64,000 nt of DNA from contig NC_092640.1 of the NCBI RefSeq assembly GCF_039555335.1, positions 29,240,026 through 29,304,025 on the forward strand. The letters are read 5' to 3'. The DNA comes from Amphiura filiformis (lineage: Eukaryota; Echinodermata; Ophiuroidea; Amphilepidida; Amphiuridae). Below are positions 21,635-33,618 of the stretch, piece after piece (within the stretch, counting starts at the first letter, position 1; each line of letters starts with the position of its first letter). The notes under the pieces are model-generated. The model made no database searches. It was given only the letters and a program-made list of their open reading frames with translations, and had not been told where the DNA came from. The position numbers were made by a program, and so were the translations under genes.

Positions 21635-22340
21635 ATTAAAATAACTTAAGGGATCTGGAATGAGTGTAGTGTTAAAACTTCATTTTGAAGTTCTGCTCTT
21701 TATTCTACTGTATTTTGACCATTATAATTACGTTCTTTACAATTAAAACATGTCACGTAGCATGATTTATTTAGGCCTACGCTCATTTTGATACCTCATT
21801 CGTCCAATTTCGTTCAATATTAACAACACATCCATATGAAAAAGTTTGGCCACAATATGAGCAGAAAAGTGGTAGCATGAAAAGCAACATTTTTTTACTG
21901 CACGACCTTGTATAAGGCAAGCATGGGAAAACCCATTGTGCTCCCCATTGTTCAATCGTTATGGCCGATTGATTTCCATTGTTAGGAATCCCCGTGCACA
22001 TCGAAAAAATAAGTTATGGTGATATTTGTTATTAAACGGTTAAAAAAAATAAGCCCCCCCCCCCCCTAAGAATTTTTGGTATAATCCAAAAATGGCTTGA
22101 TCAATTTTCTTGTTTTAAAGTTTGGAACATAGGCTGATTAGTTATGCATCAAGTGAACGGGGTTTTGTTGTTATCTTTTATCATCTTTACTGAGAAATAC
22201 AGCCATTTATAACATTTTCGGCCAAAAAAAAGTTGCACTTTTCTACATAGGCTTTTTATGCACGACTTTTGGTTTCAGACCTCTTTCACTTGAAGAAAAT
22301 TAATTAAAAAGGAATGTTTCTATATTTTCTTTTTTGTTTT
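21635..22340. other. Segment bounded by a 30-bp direct repeat
   Basis: ATTAAAATAACTTAAGGGAT, continuing CTGGAATGAG, occurs at about 21637-21667 and again at 22343-22373, flanking about 700 bp. The right copy is the start of a half palindromic element. The left copy is a stub of the same end. The span includes the repeat at 22030-22320. Confidence 0.5.
22030..22320 (+). repeat. Interspersed repeat, copy 1
   Basis: Landmarks CAAAAATGGCTTGATCAATT, GTTATGCATCAAGTGA and GTTGCACTTTTCTACATAGG reappear in reverse orientation at 32160-32390. A fragment occurs at 31595-31635. No ends or target duplication are defined. Confidence 0.75.
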
Positions 22341-22354
22341 TTTATTAAAATAAC

Positions 22355-22700
22355 TTAAGGGATCTGGAATGAGCGTTTTGAGCGTTTCGACAGTATTTTT
22401 TAGGGGACATGAGAGCACCTCAGACGTATCGAATTGCATTCTAAATACGAAGCATGTATATCTGATATCCAATAATTTTCATTTTTTGAAAATCACGATA
22501 TAATACAAATTTTATGACAAATTATAAAAAATTGATATTTTTCAAATTTTTGATATATAACAGTCCTCGAAGTAAATTTTATAAATCTAATGATATATTC
22601 TTAAAGTGTATGTAGCTGGGAGGAAAAGCCGACGATCAATTGAAAATGTTGACCTTTCATATTGAAGATATGGATTTTTTCCCAAAAAGCCCTAATTTTT
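22355..22700. mobile_element. Half copy of the palindromic TTAA element
   Basis: It starts at TTAAGGGATCTGGAATGAG and runs to TGGATTTTTTCCCAAAAAGC, matching one arm of 18243-18908 in reverse orientation. The second arm is missing. The 22701-23166 interval beyond it shows nothing recognisable. Confidence 0.8.
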
Positions 22701-23261
22701 CTGCCGAAAGCAGTATGTATTGGAATTGGAACATGAAACACGACTATTGGGCGAAATAATAGCCGGATTGCCATGACAAATCATTCTGTCAAGTACATTT
22801 GGGCTACGTTTTCCATGTTGCCACGAAGTTCTTACGGTACAAAATGCTCAATAAGTCTGCATTTCGGGCTAATGAATTATGCATTAGAAAAGAAAATGGC
22901 AGGGACGGTCATAAATTCTTTATACGGGGTTGTAGTAAAATGTTTGCCTTGAAGAGTGATTATAAAATGTTTGACTTGATTCTGGACTTTGAAAAGAATA
23001 TAAAGCTTTGAATGTGTGAAGTTTTTATTGTTTTAAAGAAGTTAATCTGAAATAAGGTATCTGTGAAGGATTTTACGGATATTTAGAGGGCCTGCACCCC
23101 CCGTCTTACAAAAATGTCGATTATTTTGTGAACGGCACCTAAATAGTTCAGCCTGATACGAATATTTAGGGGAGACCGGGGCAAAGTGGAACACGGGGCA
23201 AAGCGGAATCATCAGTCGGCTGCGGAGCAGGTGACTACAAGCTCCTATCTTTGGCTGCATC

Positions 23262-24700
23262 CTTTTTTGTACTTTGTGTACTTAACCCTCTATCTTTTTA
23301 ACCAAATATCCCACAGAGTCGTGCGATATGTCAAACTTTTCCTCTGGTCATAAGGAACAAAAAGTCAGTGGTCACATCTATGTAGGATCATTGGTTAATG
23401 AGATATAGTCACTTTTTTGTACTTTGTGTACTTAACCCTCTATCTTTTTAACCAAATATCCCACAGAGTCGTGCGATATGTCAAACTTTTCCTCTGGTCA
23501 TAAGCAGTCCAAGAGAATGCCAAATATGGATCAGGAGTATTACATAATAATACCCTGCTATGACAATAGCTGCACTAGGTTAATCGTATAATCTCCTTAT
23601 GTGGTTAGCATGGCTGGGCCAGGAAATCCACAAGGTCAGCCAATGTATGTACATGTATTCGGTACATGTGCCATATCTTTACAATGGGTGATAAATTTCT
23701 GGTTTGTTTTATTTCAAAACGCAACATTCGATATTCTAAAGCTTGGTCCAAATCCAAGAGAAGAACCAACTCTAGTAATTTATGTGGTTTCAAATTATAT
23801 CGGGTGTTGCCTTTTTGATAGAAATGGTGTTTGTTGATGTGCACAGTTTCCCATTAGATCATAACATGCTGTTGTACATCCAAGGTCAAAGGTCTTTTAA
23901 TCCATATTTGGCGTTGTTCTGGGACTGATAAGGAACAAAAAAGTCAGTGGTCACATCTCTGTAGGATCATTGGTTAATGAGATATAGTCACTTTTTTCTA
24001 CTTTCTGTACTTAACCCTCTATCTTTTTAACCAAATATTCCACAGAGTCGTGCGATATGTCAAACATTCACTCTTGGCATAAGGAACAAAAAGTCAGTGG
24101 TCACATCTCTGTAGGATCATTGGTTAATGAGATATAGTCACTTTTTTCTACTTTCTGTACTTAACTCTCTATCTTTTTAACCAAATATCCCACAGAGTCG
24201 TGCGATATGTCAAACTTTTCCTCTGGTCATAAGGAACAAAAAGTCAGTGGTCACATCTCTGTAGGATCATTGGTTAATGAGATATAGTCACTTTTTGTAC
24301 TTTGTGCACCAAACCCTCTATCTTTTTAACCAAATATCCCACAGAGTCGTGCGATATGTCAAACTTTTCCTCTGGCCATAAGGAACAAAGCAAAGAAGTC
24401 AGCGGTGGCATATCTGTAGGATCATTGGTTAATGAGATAGAGTTACTTTTTCAATTTTGTGCATTTAACCCTCTATCTTTTTAACCAAATATTCTAGAGG
24501 GTCGTGCGATATGTCAAACTTTTCGTCTGGTCATAAGGAACAAAAAATTCAGTGGTCGCGTATCTGTACGATCATTGGTTAATGAGATATAGTCACTTAT
24601 TGTACTTTGTGCACTTAACTCTGTATCTTTTTAATCAAATATCCTACAGAGTCGTGCGATATGTCGAACTTTTCCTCCGGTCGTAAGGAACAAAAAGGTT
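23262..24700 (+). repeat. 150-bp tandem repeat, about 6.7 units (interrupted)
   Basis: Units start at about 23262, 23412, 23991, 24141, 24291, 24446 and 24596, after allowing for a 428-bp insertion in the second. Conserved blocks are ACCAAATATCCCACAGAGTC, GTGCGATATGTCAAACTTTT and GATCATTGGTTAATGAGATA. Later units are the most diverged. Confidence 0.95.
23505..23927. mobile_element. Nested 423-bp element with ATAAG target duplication
   Basis: The ends CAGTCCAAGAGAATGCCAAA and CAGTCCCAGAACAACGCCAA are inverted repeats. ATAAG at 23500-23504 and 23928-23932 is single in every other satellite unit (GGTCATAAGGAAC). The insertion is therefore exact to the base. A 5-bp duplication with CAGTCC ends does not fit a superfamily I can assign with confidence. 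Confidence 0.85.
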
Positions 24701-24833
24701 GATTGGCGCGAGGTTCATATTGGTGCGTATGCACCAAATATGTATCTTGTAACCTTACGTTTTACTTTGCTTGGTTCGTAATCCTGTTTGGGCTGGACAA
24801 AAAAAATGTTCCACTTTCCCCCGATCTCCCCTA

Positions 24834-25602
24834 GGTATATTTGTCTTAAGCTTACTGATTTTCTTTATTTTATTACTAGTATATTGTGAAAAACCAAGTA
24901 GCTGTGGTGTTAGCTCAATATGCTAGGAAAATATTATAACCGATGACCCCATGTTGACTTTGGCTAAATCAGCTGTATTTTTGCTGATAAAATAGCACGT
25001 ACTCGATCGACATCCGCCATCTTTGTTTGGTGCAATCAAATATGGAATTGTCAATTAAATACGGGGATAAGTCTGTTTCACTATTGAAGTAGTACGCAAT
25101 ACGTTCGTCGTACATTTTAGGCTAAGTGTTACTATGTGTATTTAAAATGCCTAGCAACTGTCACTCAAACTTACGATGTGTCAACTGCCGAAAAGTGAAT
25201 TCACTTTTATACAGGGATTGACGATTGAATACGAGTGTCACGGCCCGGGGTTTAGTGTGCATTCAAATCTTTAATACTAGCCGTCGGAAATGATTGCAAA
25301 TTACACATTTGTAATCATTTTGACCACAAAATATGATGTGAAACACAGGTAAGCAATGAGAACAAGTCCTCCAACATTTGAAATTTGTAGCTTACTACAA
25401 CCTGAGACTAGTCTCAGCTGCATGTACTCATCTGAATTCCTACTGACTGAAGACAGCCTGAAGACATAATCATAATTCATATATACCATGTACATGTCAG
25501 ATGTATAATTGTATTGGCAAATATCCACAAAAGCGTTCATTATCAATTTATTTTGATAAATTGTCACATTTTATGCCATGTATTATATTCTTAAAACTAA
25601 CC
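24834..25602. other. Unassigned sequence
   Basis: No gene, RNA or repeat is supported. Open frames on either strand are short and without domain features. Confidence 0.3.
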
Positions 25603-26010
25603 GGTGGATTTGCGAACAATTTGTTGCAATAAATGACGTTCGCGGTGAAACGGTGGGCCAAAATGGGTTATACATTGTATTTGGTAATATGCAGACGAAT
25701 GGTCAAATTAATAGAAAAATACCTGTGATAAATTTATCTGTACACATTGTCGCACTCCGAGTGACGTATGGTATATTTGCAACCCTGTGGTGGATTTGCG
25801 AACAATTTGTCGACATAAATAACGTTCGCGGAGAAACGGTCGCCCAAAATGCATTATTTTTGGTAATGGCCAAATTAATAGAAAAATACCTGTGATAAAT
25901 TTATCTGTACAAATTGTCGCACTCCGAGTGACATATGGTATATTTGCAACCCTGCTGTGGATTTGCGAACAATTTGTCGACATAAATGACGCTTGCGGAG
26001 AAATTATTAG
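25603..26010 (+). repeat. Tandem repeat, 166-188-bp unit, about 2.4 copies
   Basis: TGGATTTGCGAACAATTTGT starts units at about 25605, 25792 and 25958. AATACCTGTGATAAATTTAT and GTCGCACTCCGAGTGACRTA recur with it. GTCGCACTCCGAGTGAC contains an imperfect palindrome. Confidence 0.9.
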
Positions 26011-26069
26011 AAAAAAAGAGTTTATTTTGCCTAGGCCTGTCCTCCATGCTAGGCAGGGTCTTAGGCAGG

Positions 26070-26185
26070 ATCAGAAGGTTTGGGTGTGTAAATTTAAAAA
26101 ACTGGGTGTGTAAATTTAAAATTTATGTACAAAGACAAGTGGGCAAAAACTGGGTGTGTATTTACAAATTTGGGTGTGTAAAACA
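26070..26185 (+). repeat. Cluster of TGGGTGTGTAAATTT motifs
   Basis: Four to five copies of TGGGTGTGTA, mostly followed by AAATTT or TTTACAAA, occur at irregular spacing. The cause is unknown. Confidence 0.7.
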
Positions 26186-26189
26186 CTCC

Positions 26190-27428
26190 CTACACGGCTG
26201 GCTGCCTAAGCCCTTGATGCTAGGTATGATCATCAAATTTCCAAGTAGCCTTTTTAGTACTTTTTTGGTCCTGGTGACACCCCTGCAAGTAGGATATTTC
26301 ACATTGAAAGGAGATTATTTAACTTGAAAAATGAAGGGTCAACCATATCTGTAGGAAAAAATTAGCAAAGTTATAGACAAATGTATTTTTCCGAATTCTG
26401 TGACCATCATTGATGGTACCTTACAATGAATTACTGTACAAAAAAGCAAGTACCCATTATATGCAACAGTTTTCAGCACAGCAATCAATTTTACAGAAAA
26501 GAGATTTTATTTGAAAAAATCTTACTATCACTGTATGATAACTTCTGTATCAAGGTGTACCAATTGACACTTTTTGACTTTCAACCTGAAGTTTCTGGTG
26601 TCCAAATTTCAAATTTCCTACACAGTTATTAAGCTATTTCCGTGGTCACAATTTGGGAGTTGAAGGAGGGCCTCTATTATCTATACGCATCTGGGGCACA
26701 TGATACGTGATTATAGCCTTTCTTGTGTGTAGCCTTCTTCACTCTGTACGAAGGCTACAGCATCAATGTATTGAAAAATGCAGGGTCCATCGATCATGTC
26801 AGTAAATGAATATTTTGTTTTGGGACTGATTATTCAGATTACCACCCGGCATGCAAGTATTCCTGCATTAAATACATCAGAATTATTACCATTGCAAGAT
26901 GGCTTAAATAAAGCTAGTTCACCAGGTAAACTTGTATGGCTCAAAATTCGGACCGCTCGCCATTAACTTTACTGTCATTGCGTATTTTGAAATTGTTGAC
27001 GTTTTAATGATCCCCGATTTCCGGTCGATTATTTTAGCTGTGTCACGTCACGTGCATGACGCTGGTGGTAACCAGCCTAGCCTAACTTCAGTAAAAAAAA
27101 ATACGATCGCCGATATCGATGTGATGGATGTGATGTGGGACTTGCATAGGATTACACAGAGATATTTCTTGCCAAAATTTGACCATTTGTAGGCAAGTTG
27201 GCCTTACTTTGTCTAAAAAAAGAAAAAAAGGACAGTCTTAAGTAAGTATACGTGCAACGCTTTTGATGTTTTGGGAGACAGTGAGGGATCCGAAACAGCG
27301 GGTGGCGGAGCTTATTCTTGACTGTTTAATATTCATTCAATACGCTGCCTTACGGTAATAGTCTTATACGATGGACAGATAGTATCAGTTTGTGAATGAG
27401 GACATCGTATAAGTTCCTTGTACTAGGC
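26190..27428. other. Unassigned sequence with one hairpin
   Basis: TGTAGCCTTC and its inverse GAAGGCTACA at about 26735-26761 form a 10-bp stem. Nothing else is supported. Confidence 0.3.
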
Positions 27429-28009
27429 TTAAGGCCGTACTACACCCATATATTGGTTTGATTGGTCTAAAAAAATATTTTTTCATTTATAGCTAGGCGA
27501 TATATGCACGGATCATGTGAAATAAAAATAATTATGAAAAAACTTTGTAAAAGTGTGTCTTTTCACCCATTTGTCTTAAAGTTGACTGGTTGGTAAGGAC
27601 GCTTATTTTTTAGCGATCCACTTTTTACGTCTGTGACAGGCGGCGTAGGAAGCGCAACACGTGACGTACGAGGCTGGCGAAGATACACTGACAGCCCCAT
27701 TCAAACTACACGGTTAGCAATTACAAATAGAAAATTATCATACTTGCAGTGGGGTACTTTGTCGTACCCCGACGGTTTTAAAGTAAGATAATTTTGCTTT
27801 GACACCACATAACAAATTTAGAATTCTTTGTGACGATTTCATGATTATGTGTTAAATCTAATGGCGACCTCAAAATTGGCGATATCGTTTCCATCACCGC
27901 CTGGTCTGTGATGTCAGCGGATGTCACTCTCCATAGGGATGGGCGATACCAGCTTTTGTCGATTGTCGATCTAGAGCAGTCAGGGGGTGGCGGCCGAATT
28001 TTTAGAAAA

Positions 28010-28640
28010 AATAAAATAAAATTTAAAAAAATGGCCGCGGAGCGCGCTTGCGCGACGCAGGAGGTTGTCTGAGGGAGGATGTTCCCCCCTCAGAAATAAG
28101 AAACTGGTGCAAAATGAAGATCTAATTGAAGCGATTTGGTGGACAATTTTGGCGCTATTACTCACGGCGTAAAATTTTAGTTTGGCGGCCGAATATTTGT
28201 GAAATGTGCGGTTCATGAAGTCTTTCTTGGACAAGTTTCCCTATTGTCGTAGGCCTATAAATTGTTTTAAACATAAATCGGCGAAAGAAGAAGCGAAAAT
28301 GGCCACTTGTATATCGATTACGCAGGGGAGTGTAAAATGAAGAAAATTGAAGTGTTTTGGTGGACCATTTTGGTACTAGTGTGTAAAACTTTAGTTTGAA
28401 AAAGCCGCGAATTTGTTAAATGATGGTCCATGAAACCTTCCTTGGACAAGTTTTCCCTGTAAGCCTATACCGCAAATTGTGTTAACATAGGGCTTAAATT
28501 TGCAAATGTTGGAAGAAGAGCGAAAATGATCATTATGTTTATCCACTACGCAAGGGTTAGTCTGAGGGGATGTTCCCCCTGAGAAGTTTGAAAAATTTGC
28601 AAGATGAAGGTCGAATTGAAGCCATTCGGTGCATTGTTTT
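28010..28640. repeat. Degenerate tandem repeat, unit 200-300 bp
   Basis: Repeated landmarks are GGATGTTCCCCCCTCAGAA / GGATGTTCCCCCTGAGAA, TCTTGGACAAGTTT-type blocks, GGTGGACAATTTTGG / GGTGGACCATTTTGG and AAGAAGAGCGAAAATG-type blocks. The units have diverged substantially. Confidence 0.65.
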
Positions 28641-28960
28641 ACACTACTATTTGAATCAATTGCTTTAAACAGAAAAAAGGGCCCGAACTCAATTTGCAAA
28701 ACTTGAGATTGGCAATTTACTAAAGCATGCATAAATCGATGAAGTCGGTATGGAGTCCGTCTTAATACTGACTTTGGTGGCAAAATGTGAGGGGCCCTGC
28801 ATATCGGCGGACCCGCAGTAATTTTCACATGCTTTTAGGACGAGGACCCGCCTTCAAGCAATACCGAAAATAATCGCAGGCCTATATAGGACCTACTTCC
28901 AATCGTCCCGACTGTGCGATTATTTAGACATCGGCCTACTCAATTATACGTGCAATTTAG

Positions 28961-29037
28961 TTTCTCTCCTCCTTTCCTCCTTTCCTTCATTTTCTCTTCT
29001 CTTTTCTCCTTTCTTCCCCTTCTCTTCTCTTTTTTTT
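28961..29037 (+). repeat. Polypyrimidine tract
   Basis: About 75 bases of almost only C and T (TCTCCTCCTTTCCTCCTTTC and similar). The purine strand could form triplex DNA. Confidence 0.85.
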
Positions 29038-31169
29038 GGGGGTGGGCCTGTCAGCCCCCGAATCCGCGCCTTAAATGAGTCAATGTGTATGTTGGGGAGG
29101 GAGGGGGTACTGAGGCCTACCACATTTAATAACGAACTTGCTTACTCTTTGTGGGATTTCGAATCGCAACACAGGTAATAATAAAAACAGTAGCAAACTT
29201 CACTTTACTAACAAGATACAACAACTTTACAACTTTCTTTTTAATTAATGAAACAAAGCTTATTTTTGACTCAGAGTTTAATTTTAAGGTGCTAGCCGAA
29301 GTCAATAACTTTGCACATTCTTCGGGTTCCTTTGTTTCCACTCTTGTTAAAAGAAGACATAAAACCTGATGATCAGCTGACTCTTTCTGTTGACAATTTA
29401 AGTTTAAAACATTATTAACACAATTTGTGTGTTGATTGTAAACAAAACCAATAGGCCTACAATTGGCTAGTTTCAAATCTTTCGTAACATATTTTAAACC
29501 GTGTTTTTGTACTGAAAATATTTTGTAAAAGATTTGCAATTACTTTGATTGGGATCGAACATTGCCACTTTACAATGCTCAAGGTCACCAAAACTCAGAT
29601 GTGTGAAAAATCCTTTTTGTTAAAAATTGTATGAAATCATCCCTCAGCGTAAACTAGTTTCTATACCGGGGTACACTTCTAAATGTGAATGATACGGTAG
29701 GTAGCTGAAAAGTGTTTTGTGACGTTACATGTATACGTAGGCCTTCATTAGGAAAACAATTGTTATTTAAAGCACCGTAACATTTTTCAAAATCAGGATT
29801 TTTACCTAATTGTAATAAATATAACATAACAAACACACCCTGAAATGTTTTATCGTGTAGGCCTACATGCCCCGCCAATACCCGCCATGATGTGCTGCTG
29901 AGTGCATATCCCATAGACAATCCATTGGATTATTCAAAACACTGTTAAATGTAGGCCTAGGCCTAGCGGTGGGCCTGGGCTGCGAGATCTGGATCTGGAT
30001 CATTTATACTCCAATAAAAGCAGTGAATTCTGCACCCGGGATTCTGCATCACACTAGCTCACACTAGAGTTGGAGATAGTCTAGACCTACTACACAATTT
30101 ATTCGCTACCTGAAGTCGCTAATAGAGAATGAGAGATTAGAATATTTGTTTTCAATTTTCTAATATTTTTTCAATACGTTCCATTAAATAATTCTTTAGG
30201 CCTATTCTGTCATGTCTGTAAAGTACGGTATCGTACGCGTACCGGTATCAGAGAATCCGCGGTATCGAGTATCGCGCAACCTTAGTCAAAGGTCAAAACC
30301 AATTATAAAAATATGGCGTCGATTTCGTCGGCTTATCTTCGAAGCGAGCAGTGATTTTATCAGTTCCAAGTTTCACACGGATTTTTCATCTTTTTCTCAA
30401 AGTGGAAGGAATACACACCCGCTACAGGTAAGTGACGAAACCGTTACTACACATGAAGTTTTAGGGTGTGTCCAACAGTTTAATATTGAGGTTTTACCAT
30501 TGTGAACATACCGATTCACATTATTATCGTGTTTTGTAAGCTTTGCTATTTTCTCAGAAAACTCAGCAAAAATTCACCTAATACTGAAAATTGACTGTTT
30601 TGACTGTTCTTTAATTTCAACCGTATCAAACCTGAAACAAATGTGCTGCCTTGTGAACACAAATTTTGCATATCATTGTCAACTGGAAGGGGAAAATAAG
30701 TTTCATTTCATTGATAACATGAAATTGATGCATATTTGTGTTTTCAAAGCTGTGCATAATTAATGCATTTCCAAAATAAAAAATATTTTGGTACTATTAG
30801 GGTCTGCCATTGCCGATAAATAAGTGTGTAAAGTGGATTCACGTCAGCAGTTCTGAAATTGCAAATATGATCAAAATTGTGATGGGGTCATCATGTACCT
30901 CTCTTTGGCTTGTACAATTAAAAGCATGTAAGCTACATTATTATCAATACCACCAATAGAACGAGAAGATTTGCCCCTTCATTTTGCATACCACTTTGAC
31001 CAATTGTTTTTTCTCATTTCTTCACAAAATGCAAAAAACCCGCAAAAAAATGTGATGGGTGTAGTACCCCCTTAAAGCTAGCATTTCAAGTAGGCTATCT
31101 CTTATGGCAAATAACAGATGGTGCCCGCTGGAATCTCTTGAGGCATTGTCTTTTTTAAAGACATTTCTT

Positions 31170-31495
31170 GTTTTTGGTATTTTGGGGAAAAAAATCCATA
31201 TCTTCAATACGAAAGGTCAAATTTTTCAATTGATCGTCGGCTTTTCATCCCACCTACATACACTTTAAGTATAAATCATCAGATTTATAAAGTTTACTTC
31301 GAGTACTGTTAAATATCAAAAATATCAATTTTTATGATTTGCCATAAAATGTGTATTACATTGTGAATTTCAAAAAATCTAAATTATTTGATATCAGAAG
31401 GACATTCTTCGTATTCAGAATGCAATTCGATATGTCTGATGTGCTCTAATGTCCCACAATAAATACTGTCCAAACGTTCATACCCCTTCCCTTAA
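31170..31495. mobile_element. Half copy of the palindromic TTAA element
   Basis: It runs from GGTATTTTGGGGAAAAAAAT to CCCTTCCCTTAAG and matches the left arm of 18243-18908 in reverse orientation. It ends at TTAA (31492-31495) while the inner side is abrupt. It is the other arm from the half copy at 22355-22700. Confidence 0.8.
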
Positions 31496-32159
31496 GTTAA
31501 GATGTTCATGAATTAATTTTTACACATTTCAAACATCTTTTATGGTTCAGTGAGTAATCATATAGCAATTTATGAAATTTTATTCATCAACAAAAGTTGC
31601 ACTTTTCTAAATTGGCTTTTTGTATGCCTTAAAATGCTTAAATTTAACAAGTTTTTCATTCTAATTAAATTTATTAGGAAGGAACAACTGTAACTTCAAT
31701 GATAAATCTTGTGTTCATTGAATTTGTGAATATTCTTGTGTTCATTGCTTAATTTAAGCAATGGACCAACAGATTCATGGTTAGATCTTTTATGCTGGAT
31801 CCCTATACACTTGTTTCATTCCTTTAATGGTTCAAAAGCATTTATATGGGTGGCCGTTATCAAGACTCAACTTGTTACAAGTGAAGGGCAACACCACCTT
31901 AAAGGACTTTTCAGCAAATCCTGCAGCATGCGGGGAACCAGCTTGACCAACAGCAGAGAAGAACGATGCTTGGAAGCCATCTCACATGAAGGAAGGCCTA
32001 TTCATTATTGAAAGACATTGAAAGCTGCAGCATTCATTTTAATTTATTCACTGAATCATAAAAACTGTTTTTGAATGTGTGACACCTAAATCAGGAAAAG
32101 CTTAAATTTAATTAAATTAAATTATATTTCTTTTTGATTACATTACTCACTTAAAGGGA
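31496..32159. other. Unassigned, with a fragment of the 22030 repeat
   Basis: AAAAGTTGCACTTTTCTAAA with GGCTTTTTG at about 31595-31635 resembles the end of the repeat at 22030-22320. The rest, including an open frame at 31736-32011, has no supported identity. Confidence 0.4.
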
Positions 32160-32395
32160 AAAAATTGTCAAACACATATTGAAGCATAAAAAGCCTATGT
32201 AGAAAAATGCAACTTTTTTTTGGCAGAAAATTTCAAAAATGGCTGCATTTTGCAATGAAGATGATAAAAAGTAGCAACAAAAACCCGCTCACTTGATGCA
32301 TAACTAATCTGCATACGTACTAAACTTTAAAACAAGATAATTGATCAAGCCGTTTTTGGATTATACTAAAATGTCTTGGGGGCTGACTTTTTTGG
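32160..32395 (-). repeat. Interspersed repeat, copy 2 (inverted)
   Basis: It is the inverse of 22030-22320. CATAAAAAGCCTATGTAGAA and CTTGATGCATAACTAATCTG are the matching landmarks. The 32396-33329 interval beyond it holds nothing I can name. Confidence 0.75.
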
Positions 32396-33329
32396 AACCG
32401 TTTATTTTTGATCAAAAAGTGCCACCTTTTGCTATCCAGTATCCAGTAATAAACATGAATTTTATATCATCAGAAGGATAACTCTCTCAAGTGTTTATTG
32501 CAATGCGAAGAAAAATGTTAGCATGTTCCAGTGAAATGTTCTGAAATTATCAAATAATTTGCTCAAAAAACTTGAAAAATTTCTCATTTCCCATTGAAAA
32601 TTGAAAAACGTACAACCTTCTAAGTAAAGAGTGCCACGTTTTCCCAAAACTCAATGGATTTATAATCCTATCATTTATTTGATAGTAGATATATCAAAGT
32701 TTTTAATACCGAGCGAAGATATTTAAAAAACATTTTTCATTTTGCTGTAGTGGTTGAAGATAGGTAGAAAAATCGACAGTTTAATAACATTTCCTGTGTT
32801 AACATGTTAAGGGCAGAGTAATGGGAGAGAACACAGACCTTTTCGAGCATCATTATTTCTGAATTATATGTCCAAAGTATATAAAACTATACATTTTTGG
32901 AAAGGAAATGAGTCAAGGAATCCCATGGTGACATCAGATTTGTTCAAAAACCTCGAGTTTTTGAAAAAATTACAAAAATTCACAAAGTGGCGTGAGAAGA
33001 AGCACCAAAGTTTTTCATATGGTGTTTTTAAAGAAAAATACCCGAATTCATTTGAAGTCAGCGCGAAGGTAATGGCGGGTTTTAAGTGCCACAATTAAAT
33101 GCTTGTGTAATAACCATTGATCGCTGTCAACTGCAACTTTTAAATTCAGGTATTTTTCTTTAAAAGCAGTAGCACTACTGTCTGACTGTGATGTTAATAT
33201 TGAACGACATTGGACAAATGTGGTATCAAAATGCGCGTAAATAAATAATCCTTCTTTCTATGTTGAAATATTGTGAAAACAATAATTAGTTCTGAAGCTA
33301 AAGGCGTGTTTATAACAGCTGCGTTACTT

Positions 33330-33616
33330 TTTGTGCAGTCTTTAATAACTCAAAATTACTCAATCAGCCATTCACCCACTGACATATTCAATCAAAAACT
33401 CAATTAAGCAGTAAGTCAAGCAATCAATTATTCAATCAAATAATTACTCAAACCAATTTAACTTTCACTTATTCATGCACTCACTCATTCACTTAGGTCA
33501 TTCACCCACTTAGCACTCATTATTTCACTTCGCCATCCCCGGTCGCCATCTCAAGCACTCGATAACTCATTCGAATCACTAACAGACTATCTCATTAAAT
33601 AGATCACTCACTCTAA
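33330..33616 (+). repeat. Degenerate CTCATTCACT-type satellite
   Basis: Many short words of the form ACTCA, ATTCA and TCACT fill this stretch. The complementary pattern (GAGTGAATGA) fills 34391-34870, so the two lie as inverted arms around the foldback elements between them. Confidence 0.7.
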
Positions 33617-33618
33617 TA

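Larger units (their letters stand above)
23169..24831. mobile_element. TA-flanked element built on a 150-bp satellite, 1663 bp
   Basis: GGGGAGACCGGGGCAAAGTG (23169) is matched by the inverse of its variant at the right end (24831), about 25 bp in all, with TA outside both ends. The interior is mostly a tandem 150-bp repeat. There is no transposase, so it is a non-autonomous Tc1/mariner-like element by its TA target. Confidence 0.8.
27429..31075. mobile_element. TTAA-flanked element with TACTACACCCAT ends, 3.6 kb
   Basis: TTAAGGCCGTACTACACCCA at 27429 and the inverse of TTAAGGGGGTACTACACCCA ending at 31075 bracket the region. The TTAA target suggests Kolobok or piggyBac-like mobilisation. I find no transposase. 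A 97-codon open frame (30212-30505) has no recognised domain. It may instead be two solo ends with host sequence between them. Confidence 0.45.

Noticed and set aside
23262-24700. CRISPR-like array
   Set aside because: The units are contiguous 150-bp satellites without unique spacers, in a eukaryotic transposon context.
30212-30505. 97-codon frame as a possible gene exon
   Set aside because: No recognised domain, no convincing splice partners, and located in a putative transposon.
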